Below are positions 37,868 to 47,108 of a stretch of DNA of 64,000 nucleotides, piece by piece (position 1 is the stretch's first letter; each line of letters starts with the position of its first letter). The notes below the pieces were generated by a model. The model was given only the letters and a program-made list of their open reading frames with translations, ran no database searches and was not told the origin of the DNA. This DNA is from Lachnospiraceae bacterium (GTDB lineage: Bacteria; Bacillota; Clostridia; Lachnospirales; Lachnospiraceae). A program made the position numbers and the translations under genes. Location of the stretch: positions 36,303 to 100,302 of the forward strand of contig CASJPF010000010.1 in the NCBI GenBank assembly GCA_949383255.1. The letters are read 5' to 3'.

Positions 37868-38695
37868 TTATTTAAAATAGCAATACAGGCAGAACACAAT
37901 ATCGCTCAGTCTTTCGTCAAGTTCTGTCACACGTTGCTGCTGCCTATCCGTCATCTGTTTCTGGCGCAACAGATTTCCTCGAATGTTCTCCAAATTTACT
38001 TTCTGCCATAGTAGATATCTCTTTAATATTGGGTGCGCCATTGTCAAAAGACATGGTCCATATGTATCCTGAACTCTTGTAAGCCGCTGTACTTCCTCTA
38101 TTGATACCTCGGATATTGTAAACGGTTGCCGATAAGCTGGAATCCCGTTTCTGTACACACCACTCTTTTTGCATTTCTGCTCCAAATTTCCACCAATCTG
38201 CCACTCAAGCCTGCCAAATGCCCCTGGCAGCGCACGCATCATCGGGTAATATTTACCATCTTCATATACCAAATCTTCTTTGTCAATCAAATACCCTTTT
38301 TTTCGCAGGTAACTACGCACCTCCGGCAATTCTGACTGGGGTTGTAATATCACCTGTTTCATCCCCCCAATCAGATCTCTTCCCTGCTCAAGTATAGAGA
38401 GGATCAGCTTGCCGCCCATGCCGGCACAGACAATTCCCTCTGTCTCCCCCATCTGCAATGCACTGACACCATCAGAAAGTCGGGTCTCTATATAATCCTG
38501 CATGTCATACTCAACAATATTCTGTTTTGCCCTGTCCAGAGGTCCGCTGTTAATATCCATCGCAATCACGTGTCTGCAAATCTTACTTCTGACAAGCTCC
38601 ATTGCTACATAACCGTGGTCGCAACCGATATCAGCGATACTTTTACAGGGCTGCACAAGCCCAGCCACAGCCCTCATTCTATCCGATAACAGCAT
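37868..38695 (-). CDS. trmK: tRNA (adenine22-N1)-methyltransferase TrmK
   Basis: Makes m1A22 in tRNA. SAM-binding ADIGCDHGYVAMELV, acidic VIAMDINSGPLDRA, and the family-typical GMGGKLILSIL and LQPQSELPEVRSYL. The start is ATG 38695 (MLLSDRM), with AGGAG 7 bases upstream inside the end of the region following rpoD; a much longer open frame over the rpoD end is a shadow. Sits 10 bp after rpoD, the usual order in Firmicutes. Confidence 0.95.
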   Translation of the reverse strand: MLLSDRMRAVAGLVQPCKSIADIGCDHGYVAMELVRSKICRHVIAMDINSGPLDRAKQNIVEYDMQDYIETRLSDGVSALQMGETEGIVCAGMGGKLILSILEQGRDLIGGMKQVILQPQSELPEVRSYLRKKGYLIDKEDLVYEDGKYYPMMRALPGAFGRLEWQIGGNLEQKCKKSGVYRNGIPAYRQPFTISEVSIEEVQRLTRVQDTYGPCLLTMAHPILKRYLLWQKVNLENIRGNLLRQKQMTDRQQQRVTELDERLSDIVFCLYCYFK

Positions 38696-38705
38696 TTGCA
38701 TTCTC

Positions 38706-39821
38706 CTAATCCAAAAAATCCTTAAGTTTACGGCTTCTTGAAGGATGACGTAGTTTTCTGAGCGCCTTTGCCTCAATCTGTCTGATACGCTCTCTGGTGA
38801 CGTTGAATTCCTTGCCAACTTCCTCAAGTGTGCGCGCTCTTCCGTCGTCCAGTCCAAAACGAAGTCTAAGAACCTTCTGTTCCCTGTCCGTCAGTGTGTC
38901 AAGCACTTCGACTAATTGCTCTTTCAACAGTGTAAATGCAGCAGCATCTGCCGGAACTGGAACATTGTCATCTTGGATAAAATCCCCTAAATGACTATCT
39001 TCCTCCTCACCAATTGGCGTCTCCAAAGACACTGGTTCCTGAGATATTTTTAAGATTTCGCGCACACGCTCCTCAGGCATATTCATCTCTTTTGCAATCT
39101 CCTCCGGGGTCGGTTCCCGTCCAAGCTCCTGAAGCAATTGTCTACTCACACGAATTAGTTTGTTAATTGTCTCAACCATATGAACTGGTATTCGGATTGT
39201 TCTTGCCTGATCTGCGATTGCTCTTGTAATTGCCTGACGTATCCACCATGTTGCATACGTAGAAAATTTGTACCCCTTCCTGTAGTCAAATTTCTCTACC
39301 GCCTTAATCAATCCTAAATTTCCCTCCTGAATCAAATCAAGAAACAGCATACCGCGCCCAACATACCGCTTAGCAATGCTCACCACCAGACGGAGATTGG
39401 CTTCAGCAAGCCTTTTCTTTGCTTCCTCATCGCCAAGTTCCATCTTCTTTGCAAGCTCAATCTCCTCATCCGCACTCAAAAGCGGCACCTTTCCAATCTC
39501 CTTGAGGTACATCCTAACAGGGTCTTCTATTCCAACACCATCCGGCACGGTGAGATCGATATTTTCCATATCCATCTCTTCCTCATCCACCAAAAGCAAA
39601 TCATCATCTGGCAAATCATCGTCATCATCTGTAATGCGCAGCACATCAACATTGTTTTGTTCTAAAAGCTCTAGGATTCGCTCAAACTGTTCTTCCTCAA
39701 GCGGCATATCTTTAAAAAAATCGTTGATTTCCTGATATTCCAACACATTTTTCTTTTTCTTTGCAACCGCCAACAGCTCCTTTAATTTCGCATCAAATTT
39801 TGCTTGTGTGTTTTCATCCAT
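38706..39821 (-). CDS. rpoD: Primary sigma factor RpoD (SigA)
   Basis: Vegetative sigma-70, 371 residues. Acidic spacer ([20 protein letters not shown]), region 1.2 [17 protein letters not shown], region 2 [20 protein letters not shown] with [18 protein letters not shown], region 3 [10 protein letters not shown], region 4 [22 protein letters not shown]. The ATG at 39821 follows GGAGG by 10 bases; a TTG three codons earlier overlaps the site. Follows dnaG by 35 bp. Confidence 0.99.
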   Translation of the reverse strand: MDENTQAKFDAKLKELLAVAKKKKNVLEYQEINDFFKDMPLEEEQFERILELLEQNNVDVLRITDDDDDLPDDDLLLVDEEEMDMENIDLTVPDGVGIEDPVRMYLKEIGKVPLLSADEEIELAKKMELGDEEAKKRLAEANLRLVVSIAKRYVGRGMLFLDLIQEGNLGLIKAVEKFDYRKGYKFSTYATWWIRQAITRAIADQARTIRIPVHMVETINKLIRVSRQLLQELGREPTPEEIAKEMNMPEERVREILKISQEPVSLETPIGEEEDSHLGDFIQDDNVPVPADAAAFTLLKEQLVEVLDTLTDREQKVLRLRFGLDDGRARTLEEVGKEFNVTRERIRQIEAKALRKLRHPSRSRKLKDFLD

Positions 39822-39856
39822 TCTGGTCAATCCTCCATACCATATTATTTTTATCC

Positions 39857-41647
39857 TTAATTTAAAGAAATATGCGTTTTGCTAAGTTCTTCCAGTGCTT
39901 TTTTACCCTCAATTACCTTGCTGAGCGCTGATAAATCCACGCCAGATCGGGCAGCATAGTACTCATAGCTATTTTTTTTCACACTTACAAGAATATCATG
40001 AAAGGCTTTCTCCTTTTCCTGTTCACTCTCCAATTCTGGAAGATTTGTCGTAAACAGAGAGGCAGCCTCACTCTGATCCTTCTCCTCCTCAAACATATTA
40101 ATAATACTAGCAGGGTTCAATGTATTTTTCTCAATATCTTCAAACATACGTTTTGCAACCCTGCTGTACAACTCCACTGTAAAATCCTCCGCCGAGAGAT
40201 ACCCTTTAATTTTGACATAGAGCTGAGGGTAATCTGTCAGCCATGTTAGCAACAGTCGCTGCGACCTTTTCGCATTCTCCTCAGGAGTATTCCTATTTTT
40301 ACTTTGTATGCCAGACTTGGGACGCTCTGCAGTCTGCGCTGCATAACCACCCGTCTTTGCAGCCATATTCACCACTAACTTTCTAAGATTGTCAAATCCA
40401 ATATGGTACTTTTGTGCCACTGCCTCCAAATAGTTCTCCCGTTCCACATCTTCACTAAACTCGCAAAGTTTTCTAGCAATCTGACTGTGAAAATTAGTCT
40501 TTCCCTCTGGGTCGTTTAAATCAAATTCCCGTTCTAACATCCGAACTTCAAACAAAAAAGCATTCTCTGCATTGTTCATGCGTTCCTGAAAAGCCGCTTG
40601 CCCTAAATTTTTAATAAATTCATCTGGATCTTTGTATGGTGACATATTAATAATCCTGCCGGACATTCCCGCATCGCGCAAAATCCGAATCGCGCGAAGT
40701 GCCGCTTTCACACCTGCTCCATCACTATCGTATGCCAACAACACCTCCCGAGTATATTTCTTAATCAATCCCGCCTGCCCCGGCGTAAACGCTGTTCCCA
40801 ACGATGCCACTGCCTGCGTAAATCCCGCCTGATGCATACTGATTACATCCATATATCCTTCACACAATATCATATTCCCAGTTCTTGCAGTGCGCGCATA
40901 ATTCATTCCATATAAATTCCTGCTCTTGTCAAAAATTTCTGTCTCTGGAGAATTTAGATATTTGGGACCGCTATCCTCAGTGCTCATAATACGACCGCCA
41001 AAACCAATCACTCGATGACTAATATCTTGTATTGGAAACATTACCCTGTTCCAAAATTGTGTCATTGTTCCCCTGCGCTCATCAATCTTGGCTAATCCCA
41101 CGTCACGAATCAAATCATCCGTAAAACCTTTTTGGCGCAGATATGTCAACAATTCCTCACCCCTTATCGGAGCATATCCAAGTCCAAAATTTTTACAAGT
41201 TTCTCCGGAAAGCTGACGCTTGTCCAAATATTCTTTTGCCTTGTTGCCCCGCTCGCTGCGAAGCATAATATAATAAAATTTTGCCGCCTCCTTATTGACT
41301 TCAAAAAGTCTCTGTCTGCGGCTTTCACGCCGCTTTGCCTCCTCAGAATACTCTGGTTGTGGAAGTTCCACACCTGCTCTGTCTGCCAGTATTTTCACTG
41401 CTTCAGGAAAAGTACAGTTCTCATACTTCATCACGAACGTAACCGCATTTCCGCCCTCACCGCAGCCAAAACACTTGTAAATCTGCCGTGTGCGATTCAC
41501 AGAGAAGGAGGGTGTCTTCTCTCCGTGAAAAGGACAGCAACACATATAATTGTTGCCCTTTTTTTGCAGCGACACGTAGCTGGAAATCACATCGACAATA
41601 TCACTTTTTTGTCTGACTTCCTCAATCAACTCCTCTGGATAATACAT
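39857..41647 (-). CDS. dnaG: DNA primase DnaG
   Basis: Makes RNA primers for replication. 596 residues. N-terminal CHC2 zinc finger ([25 protein letters not shown]), TOPRIM with [16 protein letters not shown] and [14 protein letters not shown], then a helicase-binding C-terminal domain. Third gene position in the conserved dgt-dnaG-rpoD order. Confidence 0.99.
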   Translation of the reverse strand: MYYPEELIEEVRQKSDIVDVISSYVSLQKKGNNYMCCCPFHGEKTPSFSVNRTRQIYKCFGCGEGGNAVTFVMKYENCTFPEAVKILADRAGVELPQPEYSEEAKRRESRRQRLFEVNKEAAKFYYIMLRSERGNKAKEYLDKRQLSGETCKNFGLGYAPIRGEELLTYLRQKGFTDDLIRDVGLAKIDERRGTMTQFWNRVMFPIQDISHRVIGFGGRIMSTEDSGPKYLNSPETEIFDKSRNLYGMNYARTARTGNMILCEGYMDVISMHQAGFTQAVASLGTAFTPGQAGLIKKYTREVLLAYDSDGAGVKAALRAIRILRDAGMSGRIINMSPYKDPDEFIKNLGQAAFQERMNNAENAFLFEVRMLEREFDLNDPEGKTNFHSQIARKLCEFSEDVERENYLEAVAQKYHIGFDNLRKLVVNMAAKTGGYAAQTAERPKSGIQSKNRNTPEENAKRSQRLLLTWLTDYPQLYVKIKGYLSAEDFTVELYSRVAKRMFEDIEKNTLNPASIINMFEEEKDQSEAASLFTTNLPELESEQEKEKAFHDILVSVKKNSYEYYAARSGVDLSALSKVIEGKKALEELSKTHISLN

Positions 41648-41697
41648 CCATATCCAACTCTCTTTCTTTTTCGCAATTTTACATCAGTAATTCTCAC

Positions 41698-42705
41698 TCA
41701 ATATCGCATCCAAAACTTAGGAACATACAATTGCTCATACAAGGAAATCGCAAAACGATCTGTCATGGAACTAATATAGTCACATACCACTTTTTCCCGC
41801 GGCTCTCCATGAAATCCCAACTCCACAAAAAATTTAGGCAGCGCGTCCGTATGTCTCATATAATATTCATATAGAGTCTTAACCAATGAAACCGCCTTAT
41901 CTTCCTCGCACTTTGCCACTGGATTATTATATACTTTGTCATACATAAACTGTCTTAAATTGCGCATGCCAAGTTGCACATCATCTGACATACGCACATC
42001 ACTTGTTCCTTTGCTCTGTGTCACAATATCATGTATAAAATTATTGAGTCGCTCCTGTGGACTGTATCCAATCAGCTCTCCGATTTCTCTTGGAATATCT
42101 CGCTCCTTTAAAATCCCTGCTCTGACAGCATCATCCATATCATGATAGGTGTATGCAATCTTATCGGAAAAGCGCACCACTTTTCCCTCAAGTGTAGATG
42201 GCATACTGCAAGTCTGATGGTTTCGCATTCCATCTCGCACTTCCCATGTAAGATTCAACCCCTCCCCATCTTTTTCGAGTAACTCCACTGTGCGCACACT
42301 CTGCTCATTATGCCGAAATCCATAGGGGCAGACTTCATTGAGTGCGCGCTCTCCTGCATGACCAAACGGTGTATGTCCCAAATCATGCCCCAAAGCAATT
42401 GCCTCTACTAGCTCCTCATTTAGTTGAAGTGCCTTTGCAAGCGTGCGTGCATTCTGTGATACCTCAAGCGTATGTGTAAGCCTTGTTCTGTAGTGATCTC
42501 CTTCCGGTGACAAAAAAACCTGTGTCTTATCCTTGAGGCGCCGAAAGGATTTAGAATGCAGTATCCTATCTCTGTCCCTCTGAAACACAGGACGGATATC
42601 ACATTCCTCCTCTTTGCGCTCTCTGCCTTTTGACCGGGTGCTAAACGTGGCATATTGGCTTAAATATTCGCTCTCCCACTGTTCAAGGTTTTCTCGTATT
42701 GTCAT
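41698..42705 (-). CDS. dgt: dGTP triphosphohydrolase-like HD protein
   Basis: 335 residues. HD-domain metal site RLTHTLEVSQ, GHDLGHTPFGHAGE, and the dGTPase-type N-terminus ILHSKSFRRLKDKTQVF. Cleaves dNTPs to nucleosides and triphosphate. GAGGG precedes the ATG. Upstream of dnaG with 50 bp between, a common clostridial linkage. Confidence 0.95.
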   Translation of the reverse strand: MTIRENLEQWESEYLSQYATFSTRSKGRERKEEECDIRPVFQRDRDRILHSKSFRRLKDKTQVFLSPEGDHYRTRLTHTLEVSQNARTLAKALQLNEELVEAIALGHDLGHTPFGHAGERALNEVCPYGFRHNEQSVRTVELLEKDGEGLNLTWEVRDGMRNHQTCSMPSTLEGKVVRFSDKIAYTYHDMDDAVRAGILKERDIPREIGELIGYSPQERLNNFIHDIVTQSKGTSDVRMSDDVQLGMRNLRQFMYDKVYNNPVAKCEEDKAVSLVKTLYEYYMRHTDALPKFFVELGFHGEPREKVVCDYISSMTDRFAISLYEQLYVPKFWMRY

Positions 42706-42876
42706 AATAAAACCCTCGCTTTGCGTTTTTCACAAAATGATTCCATATTTATATATTCCACACGAATTTGAAAATTCCTCTTTTTATCTATAATTCTACA
42801 AAATTGGTAGACGTTCTTATTCAAAAGCCTCCTGTTACAACAGTTTTACAAAAAAGAAAATAACCTTTTTCCGGAA

Positions 42877-42905
42877 TTGTATATCTGCTAGAAATAAGTT
42901 ATAAT
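42877..42905 (+). promoter_or_regulatory. Promoter of the 171-residue orphan gene
   Basis: TTGTAT, 17-bp spacer, TATAAT; leader of about 65 nt. The rest of 42706-42976 is AT-rich with nothing else recognised. Confidence 0.65.
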
Positions 42906-42976
42906 TGCACTGACAAATTGATCGTTAAAAAATCCATTTAGAATAAACAAATTTTTGACGCTAAAGGGGAATAAAA

Positions 42977-43492
42977 ATGTCAAATATGATATCATTTAAT
43001 GGTACAATTGCATCTGATACTGATCTTCATATGTCAAATCTTGGAACAAATGTGTTTATAAATGTTCTTGTTTTAAGCGGCTCTGCGCTTGCCCAGACAG
43101 AAAGCGAAAAGCGATTGGTGGTTTATCTAGCGGAAAAAGATCAAGCAAAAATTGGTAGAGGCTACGTTGGCTTTGATATTGTTGAAATGCCGTGGGACAG
43201 AAAAACATTTGAACAAGATAAAAAATTTATGATTAAAGTTATAGATGGTGCAAGAAACAAAATCGGTTGGAAGAAGCTTGATTATAGCCCAAGCAAAACA
43301 TTTGTTTTGCATTGGATGAACCTGTTTGAAACCTTAGTAAACAAAATGACCATAGATAAAATCCAAGATAATTCATTAAATGATTGGTTATCCGAATCAG
43401 AAGCATCAGATCCTATTTATTGTAATTTTCCACGGTGTAAAATACATGGTGTTTTTCTTACTTGTTTTGGGTGCCAGATATGTAATAATTGA
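42977..43492 (+). CDS. Unknown protein with a Cys-rich C-terminus
   Basis: 171 residues, not recognised. An N-terminal beta-rich part (SNMISFNGTIASDTDLHMSN, VFINVLVLSGSALAQ) leads to a mixed middle and ends in a compact Cys/His cluster, CNFPRCKIHG then CFGCQICNN: five or six cysteines in about 20 residues, which looks like a zinc or FeS site. GGGGAA precedes the ATG and a promoter is visible, so expression is likely. Neighbours are dgt (divergent) and a glycerol-1-phosphate dehydrogenase. Confidence 0.6.
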   Translation: MSNMISFNGTIASDTDLHMSNLGTNVFINVLVLSGSALAQTESEKRLVVYLAEKDQAKIGRGYVGFDIVEMPWDRKTFEQDKKFMIKVIDGARNKIGWKKLDYSPSKTFVLHWMNLFETLVNKMTIDKIQDNSLNDWLSESEASDPIYCNFPRCKIHGVFLTCFGCQICNN

Positions 43493-43751
43493 ATTTTCTA
43501 GGATTGACGTTAGATGACTATTAAGTGACAATTAAACAGTGAGAAAATATTGTTCCAGTTTGGGAGAAGCACGCAAACCTAATTCCTTAAAACAAACTAT
43601 TTCAGACCACTAAACTAGAGCGCTGCTGGGGCAAAAACACCGCTTTGACAAACTCTATTACATTTTATATAATGAAACTATCAATTTTTGAAGGGACGTC
43701 GATTTCACCGAAGGAACTGTTCTGAAGTCGCTCCGGAAAGGTAATATCAAT
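43493..43751 (+). other. Intergenic region and leader before the glycerol-1-phosphate dehydrogenase
   Basis: 259 bp. A consensus promoter lies at 43645-43673. The 72-nt leader can fold: CGATTTC (43697-43703) pairs with GAAGTCG (43721-43727), loop starting ACCGAAGG. No known riboswitch is recognised; resemblance of CACCGAAGGA to a glycine-riboswitch segment is only local. Nothing seen at 43493-43640. Confidence 0.45.
43645..43673 (+). promoter_or_regulatory. Consensus promoter of the glycerol-1-phosphate dehydrogenase gene
   Basis: TTGACA (43645-43650), 17 bp, TATAAT (43668-43673): both hexamers perfect, so strong SigA-driven expression is expected. Confidence 0.9.
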
Positions 43752-44819
43752 ATGAGCAAATTTAACGCAAGCCACATTGCAATCCCCACAATATTAAAAG
43801 TAGAACCAAATGCACTAAACGAAATTGGTGTATCTTTAAGCGAATGCAATTTCCAAAAAGTTGTTATTTATTTTGGAAATGGACTAATTGATATGTTTGG
43901 ACTTAAAGTATTAGAATCTCTGCGAGAATCCAATGTTGAAGTGCTTGAGTACTGTGAACTGGATACTATCAATATTGACGATATTATCAAATTGGCATTT
44001 GGACTGCCAAATGCCACACAGGCTGTCATTGGTCTTGGCGGCGGCAAAGTAATTGATGCTGCCAAATACATTGGTTTCCTGCGCAAATTGCCGTTTATCA
44101 GTGTTCCCACATCAGCTTCTAGCGATGGATTCTCCAGTGCGAGTGCCTCTTTAATTGTCAATGGGCGCAGAAATTCTGTTCCTGCGCGTCTAGCATTTGG
44201 CATTATCGCAGATACTACAGTCATCAAAAGCGCACCAGAAAAATTTTTGTACTCTGGCATTGGCGACATGGTATCCAAAATCACTGCATTATACGACTGG
44301 AAATTTGAAGAGGCACACGGAGTCACACAAGTCAATGACTTTGCTCTTATGATTGCCAAAAAGGCAGTCAACAGCTTTGTTCGCACCCCGTTTGACAGCA
44401 TTCAGGACAACCTATTTTTAAAAGAACTTCTCGATTCCCTCGCTATGAGCGGTATCGCAAATGAGATTGCTGGCAGCAGTGCTCCCACAAGCGGAAGTGA
44501 ACACCTCATCTCACACGCCTTAGATAAAATACTAGAAGCACCACAATTGCATGGTATTCAAGTTGGCATTGCAACGTATCTTATGAGCAAAGTACAAGAT
44601 CACCGCTTTAAACGCGTAAACACAATCTTCACAGACACTGGATTTTGGAATTATGTTGCAACCCTCAATCTCAATGTAGAAGATTATATCAAGGCGATTG
44701 ACCTTGCGCCTTCCATAAAACCGTTTCGGCACACTTATCTTCACGAGGAACAATACCGCGAACTTGCCAAAGAAATCCTTGTGAACGATGCAATATTGAA
44801 AACAGTTTTTCATCTGTAG
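43752..44819 (+). CDS. sn-Glycerol-1-phosphate dehydrogenase (AraM/EgsA-like)
   Basis: Reduces dihydroxyacetone phosphate to glycerol-1-phosphate, the lipid backbone enantiomer used by archaea; bacterial AraM homologues exist. 355 residues of the iron-containing alcohol dehydrogenase fold. NAD-binding VIGLGGGKVIDAAKYI, the family stretch SVPTSASSDGFSSASAS, and metal ligands Asp in SGIGDMVSK, His in SGSEHLISHAL and His in QLHGIQVG. GGAAAGG before the ATG. No geranylgeranylglyceryl synthase is adjacent, so the product's use is unknown. Confidence 0.9.
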   Translation: MSKFNASHIAIPTILKVEPNALNEIGVSLSECNFQKVVIYFGNGLIDMFGLKVLESLRESNVEVLEYCELDTINIDDIIKLAFGLPNATQAVIGLGGGKVIDAAKYIGFLRKLPFISVPTSASSDGFSSASASLIVNGRRNSVPARLAFGIIADTTVIKSAPEKFLYSGIGDMVSKITALYDWKFEEAHGVTQVNDFALMIAKKAVNSFVRTPFDSIQDNLFLKELLDSLAMSGIANEIAGSSAPTSGSEHLISHALDKILEAPQLHGIQVGIATYLMSKVQDHRFKRVNTIFTDTGFWNYVATLNLNVEDYIKAIDLAPSIKPFRHTYLHEEQYRELAKEILVNDAILKTVFHL

Positions 44820-44836
44820 GGTAATTATTTATTCAT

Positions 44837-44865
44837 TTGCAAAAAGTTAATCTGTGCTGTAGAAT
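44837..44865 (+). promoter_or_regulatory. DUF362 gene promoter
   Basis: TTGCAA, 17-bp spacer, TAGAAT; leader about 48 nt. Confidence 0.6.
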
Positions 44866-44919
44866 AGAATTTACAAAATAGACTTTTAGAGATTATTAAA
44901 GCAAAAAGGAGGCATTCGC

Positions 44920-45786
44920 ATGAAATCAAACGTTTATTTTTCTAAGACCATCACGCCCGAAAAAGTTCTGGAACTATATCAAATGACAGGTAAAACGCTC
45001 GAAGGCAAAGTTGCAATTAAAATTCACTCTGGGGAAGTTGGGAACCAGAATTTTCTGAAACCAGATTTCTGGAAACCTATTATTGATTCTGTAGGTGGCA
45101 CTGTTGTGGAATGCAATACTGCTTATGACGGAGGTCGCAACACTACTGCAAAACATATGAAAACATTGCATGAACACGGCTGGAGCAAATATTTTGATGT
45201 TGACTTAATGGACGCAGAAGGCGACGACCTAGAACTTGCAATTCCAAACGGTCTAAAAATCAAAAAGAACTTTGTGGGAAAAACACTTGTAAATTATGAT
45301 TCTTTGTTGGTACTCTCTCACTTTAAAGGACATCCAATGGGTGGTTACGGCGGAGCAATCAAACAGCTTTCTATTGGAATTGCTTCCTCTGTCGGCAAGG
45401 CATATATTCATGGTGTAGGAGACGTTAATAATTTCTGGGGTTCCGATCACGATTCCTTTTTGGAGTCTATGGCAGATGCTGCATCCAGTATTGTTGACTA
45501 TTTTAAAGGAAATATTGTATACATCAATGTTATGAAAAATATGTCTGTAGACTGTGACTGTTGCGCTGTGGCCGAAGATCCTTGTATGGCGGATATTGGT
45601 ATTTTAGCTTCGCTGGATCCAATTGCAATTGACCAAGCGTGTCTTGATTTGGTTTATGCCTCCAATGACCCGGGCAGAGATCATCTCCTCGAGCGCATTG
45701 AATCCAAAAATGGTGTCCATACAATTGAAGCCGCTGCTGCATTAGGTTTCGGCTCCCGCGAGTATGAACTTATCACTGTAGATTAA
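44920..45786 (+). CDS. DUF362 protein
   Basis: 288 residues, the core DUF362 domain without the ferredoxin tail found in longer members. Landmarks: GKVAIKIHSGE, VECNTAYDGGRN, LLVLSHFKGHPMGGYGGAIKQLSIG, and a Cys group CDCCAVAEDPC near residue 208. A metal- or cofactor-linked role is likely but unknown. GGAGG before the ATG; ends at a strong terminator shared with the convergent Nudix gene. Confidence 0.88.
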   Translation: MKSNVYFSKTITPEKVLELYQMTGKTLEGKVAIKIHSGEVGNQNFLKPDFWKPIIDSVGGTVVECNTAYDGGRNTTAKHMKTLHEHGWSKYFDVDLMDAEGDDLELAIPNGLKIKKNFVGKTLVNYDSLLVLSHFKGHPMGGYGGAIKQLSIGIASSVGKAYIHGVGDVNNFWGSDHDSFLESMADAASSIVDYFKGNIVYINVMKNMSVDCDCCAVAEDPCMADIGILASLDPIAIDQACLDLVYASNDPGRDHLLERIESKNGVHTIEAAAALGFGSREYELITVD

Positions 45787-45801
45787 AATAAATAGGAACA
45801 T

Positions 45802-45842
45802 AATAGAGTAGGAGAATAACTTTTTCCCCTACTCTATTTTTT
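45802..45842 (+). terminator. Terminator between convergent genes
   Basis: AATAGAGTAGG (45802-45812) / CCTACTCTATT (45828-45838), then TTTTTT on the plus strand. The inner part recurs as a hairpin at 8916-8938. Confidence 0.85.
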
Positions 45843-46368
45843 AGCCATGCGCCCCTTGCATATCTCTAATCTCAAACAGTTTATCCAGAAACCAGTATGG
45901 TATCATAGTTCCCTGCGCCTGCATTGCAAGAACTTCATCCTTGCTGACCCATCGAACCGCCTGTACCTCTTCTTCCTGTAAATGAAGTGAGGCAAGGTCA
46001 ACTTCCTGTTCCAACAGATAATAATCATCAAAACCACGCGCAAAATTAATGGTAAAATTCGGTCTGTTATTAGACAAGTCAATCTTTAGTCCAATCTCCT
46101 CTGCCACTTCGCGCTCTGCTGCCTGCTGACTGGTCTCACCCTGCAAGGCAGAACCTGCCGCCGTCACATCCCACATGTTTGGCCAGCCTTCTTTAAAAGG
46201 CTGTCTCTGCTGAATTAACAACTCATTCTTGCTATTAAAAATACAAATATGAACGACAAGATGGTATTCCCCCTCTTTTAATGAATCTCCACGTCTGTGT
46301 ATTTTTCCGGTTTTCTCCCTGTCTCTTGAATATAGATCCCACAGTTCATTTTCTTCTCTGTCTGCCAT
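45841..46368 (-). CDS. Nudix hydrolase (IPP-isomerase-like type)
   Basis: 175 residues. Nudix box from GSALQGETSQ to EREVAEEIGL, N-terminus NELWDLYSRDREKTGK as in the Nudix protein at 2018-2533. The start is ATG 46368 with GGAGAT; an 18-codon upward extension lies in a palindromic repeat and is rejected. Substrate unknown. Confidence 0.92.
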   Translation of the reverse strand: MADREENELWDLYSRDREKTGKIHRRGDSLKEGEYHLVVHICIFNSKNELLIQQRQPFKEGWPNMWDVTAAGSALQGETSQQAAEREVAEEIGLKIDLSNNRPNFTINFARGFDDYYLLEQEVDLASLHLQEEEVQAVRWVSKDEVLAMQAQGTMIPYWFLDKLFEIRDMQGAHG

Positions 46369-46388
46369 AATAATCTTATCTCCACAAC

Positions 46389-46464
46389 TGTTTTGCCTTT
46401 GGCTTCTTGTTACAGGCATCAAGCCATATATAATCGCTTTGCGATGGCTTGATGCTTTTCAACC
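46389..46464. repeat. Palindromic intergenic repeat, copy 2
   Basis: Contains a perfect stem GCATCAAGCCAT / ATGGCTTGATGC with a 16-base loop. Left 42 bp match the repeat at 30208, and TTCAACCACTA closes the element as it does there (TCTCAACCACTA). Confidence 0.65.
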
Positions 46465-46465
46465 A

Positions 46466-47008
46466 CTACACAAACTTTACTAACTCATCTACGCTCTTTC
46501 TCTTTGGTGCTGTTGGCTCCTCGTCTGCATAACCTACTGCCACAAGCGCAGCTACTTTCTGTCCATCTTCAATTCCAATAATTTTCGCAACTTTCGCCTC
46601 ATCAAAAATACCAAGAATGACAGCTCCAACTCCCTTATCGTGTGCCGCAAGGCAGAACGTCTGCGTCGCAAGACCTGCATCAAATACTTCCCAGCGGTCC
46701 TCTTTTGACGTTGTGTAAGAACCGTCTCGTTCAAAACCGCTTCTTCCATGTACCATATTGACTACAACCAACGCTGCACAGCCCTTGATAATCTCACCAT
46801 TATGCGCAAATCCAAGCGTCGCCTCATCCGCAATTTTCGCCTTAATATCCGCATTCTCGACCACCACATACCTTGTCACCTGCGTGTTTTTCCACGATGG
46901 TGCAAAAGACGCAGTAGATACAATTTCCTGCATCACCTCATGCGAAACCTGCTCCTCCTTAAATTTTCGAATGCTTCTTCTTGTCTCGATACACTTGATT
47001 GTTTCCAT
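46466..47008 (-). CDS. Nitroreductase-family flavoprotein
   Basis: 180 residues. FMN-binding N-terminus CIETRRSIRKFKEEQVS, FAPSWKNTQVTRYVVV, DAGLATQTFCLAAHDKGVGAVILGIFD and a C-terminal VAALVAVGYADE. NAD(P)H-dependent reduction of nitro- or quinone-type compounds; physiological substrate unknown. AGAGG before the ATG; monocistronic. Confidence 0.93.
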   Translation of the reverse strand: METIKCIETRRSIRKFKEEQVSHEVMQEIVSTASFAPSWKNTQVTRYVVVENADIKAKIADEATLGFAHNGEIIKGCAALVVVNMVHGRSGFERDGSYTTSKEDRWEVFDAGLATQTFCLAAHDKGVGAVILGIFDEAKVAKIIGIEDGQKVAALVAVGYADEEPTAPKRKSVDELVKFV

Positions 47009-47108
47009 AAAAATACCTCTCTTTCCTTTGTTTTTCTAATTTTCTAAAATACACTGCTGATAATTTGATTTCCCAACCTCTTTTCTCTATATCAGCAAGT
47101 ATACAAAA

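Noticed and set aside
41132..41779. 215-codon plus-strand frame opposite dnaG
   Set aside because: Shadow; dnaG on the other strand is certain and no ribosome site is present.
43690..43750. Possible glycine riboswitch (CACCGAAGGA)
   Set aside because: Only ten bases resemble the aptamer; the conserved downstream block and tandem architecture are absent.
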